Below the pieces are notes generated by a model that saw only the letters and a list, made by a program, of their open reading frames with translations, searched no databases and was not told the DNA's origin. Below, in pieces: positions 30,904-31,049 of a stretch of 31,049 nucleotides of DNA. Origin of the DNA: CAKZQX01 sp034437035 (GTDB lineage Bacteria > Chloroflexota > Chloroflexia > Chloroflexales > Chloroflexaceae); contig DAOTUI010000161.1 of NCBI GenBank assembly GCA_034437035.1, positions 1 through 31,049 of the forward strand, in the 5' to 3' direction. Position numbers and translations under genes: made by a program. How positions within the stretch are numbered: the first letter of the stretch is position 1; the number at the start of each line of letters is the position of its first letter.

Positions 30904-31049
30904 CGGAGTGATGGGGTGATCTCTCAGGTGTAGACTTTTTGTGGTAGGGACGCGCTTCTGCGCGTCCGTTACCCGTCCCGATGCGGGAAATGTTCTGCTG
31001 GAGCGATGGTTTCTGCCAGTCCAACCAACCGCATTCCAATGCAATCCGG
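30904..31049. other. Region downstream of PBP gene
   Basis: 146 bp to the window end. Contains the second REP-like palindrome and a short TTTTT (30936-30940) not preceded by a convincing hairpin. No gene seen; the short frames here look accidental. Confidence 0.5.
30948..30967. repeat. REP-like palindrome, copy 2
   Basis: Identical 20-mer GGACGCGCTTCTGCGCGTCC to 27922-27941, here preceded by GGTAG and followed by GTTACCC. It lies 45 bp after the PBP stop, so the two copies bracket the PBP gene and element C. Confidence 0.7.

Overview
The window looks like a chromosomal segment of a GC-rich bacterium, most likely a Chloroflexota (class Chloroflexia or a relative). This placement is inference. 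It rests on the protein sequences, the mix of housekeeping operons with large DUF2142/GT-C and LVIVD-repeat proteins, and a secreted protein ending in a short FLPIVGR tail of a kind I associate with this phylum. I see no rRNA, tRNA, prophage, CRISPR array or transposase gene.

Layout. Positions 1-720 hold a terminal-inverted-repeat element, a consensus promoter, a complete T-box riboswitch and a heptamer repeat tract, followed by valS on the + strand. From 3471 to 10811 the - strand carries the classic translation/envelope cluster rpsB, tsf, pyrH, frr, uppS, cdsA and, after a terminator, rseP. dxr is missing from its usual place. rseP continues into a membrane Cas4-like nuclease gene split by one in-frame amber codon, then two small unknown genes. 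Positions 10842-14535 hold leuS (-), a small membrane protein downstream of it and an unusual leuS leader with a well-placed small ORF. Positions 14549-18144 hold a second repeat element and a large secreted double beta-propeller gene. Positions 18145-23396 (-) are the infC-rpmI-rplT-rRNA/tRNA methyltransferase-pheS operon, ending in a membrane glycosyltransferase-like gene where pheT would be expected. infC uses the rare AUU start. Positions 23869-25587 encode a SulP transporter (+), 25825-27819 a TPR protein (-), and 28369-30903 a class A penicillin-binding protein (+), preceded by a third copy of the repeat element.

The most unusual signal is a family of three non-coding elements (1-197, 14549-14820, 28140-28338). 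Each has about 16-bp terminal inverted repeats (weaker at one end of the third copy) and a central 47-nt perfect hairpin: 22-bp stem, 3-nt loop. The outer 8 bp of the stem are invariant. The inner 14 bp differ between copies, yet every change is matched on the other arm, and in one copy nearly the whole inner stem is replaced. All three sit in intergenic DNA at or near promoters of essential genes (valS, leuS, pbp). A second repeat type, degenerate heptamer tracts, lies just before valS and leuS, around the start of the GT-C gene, and right after sulP.

Functionally the window is mostly translation (ValRS, LeuRS, PheS, S2, EF-Ts, RRF, IF3, L35, L20, an RNA methyltransferase) plus envelope building (UppS, CdsA, RseP, PBP1, GT-C protein). 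All coordinates, motifs and repeats were read directly from the sequence. Family assignments rest on recognised motifs, without any database search.
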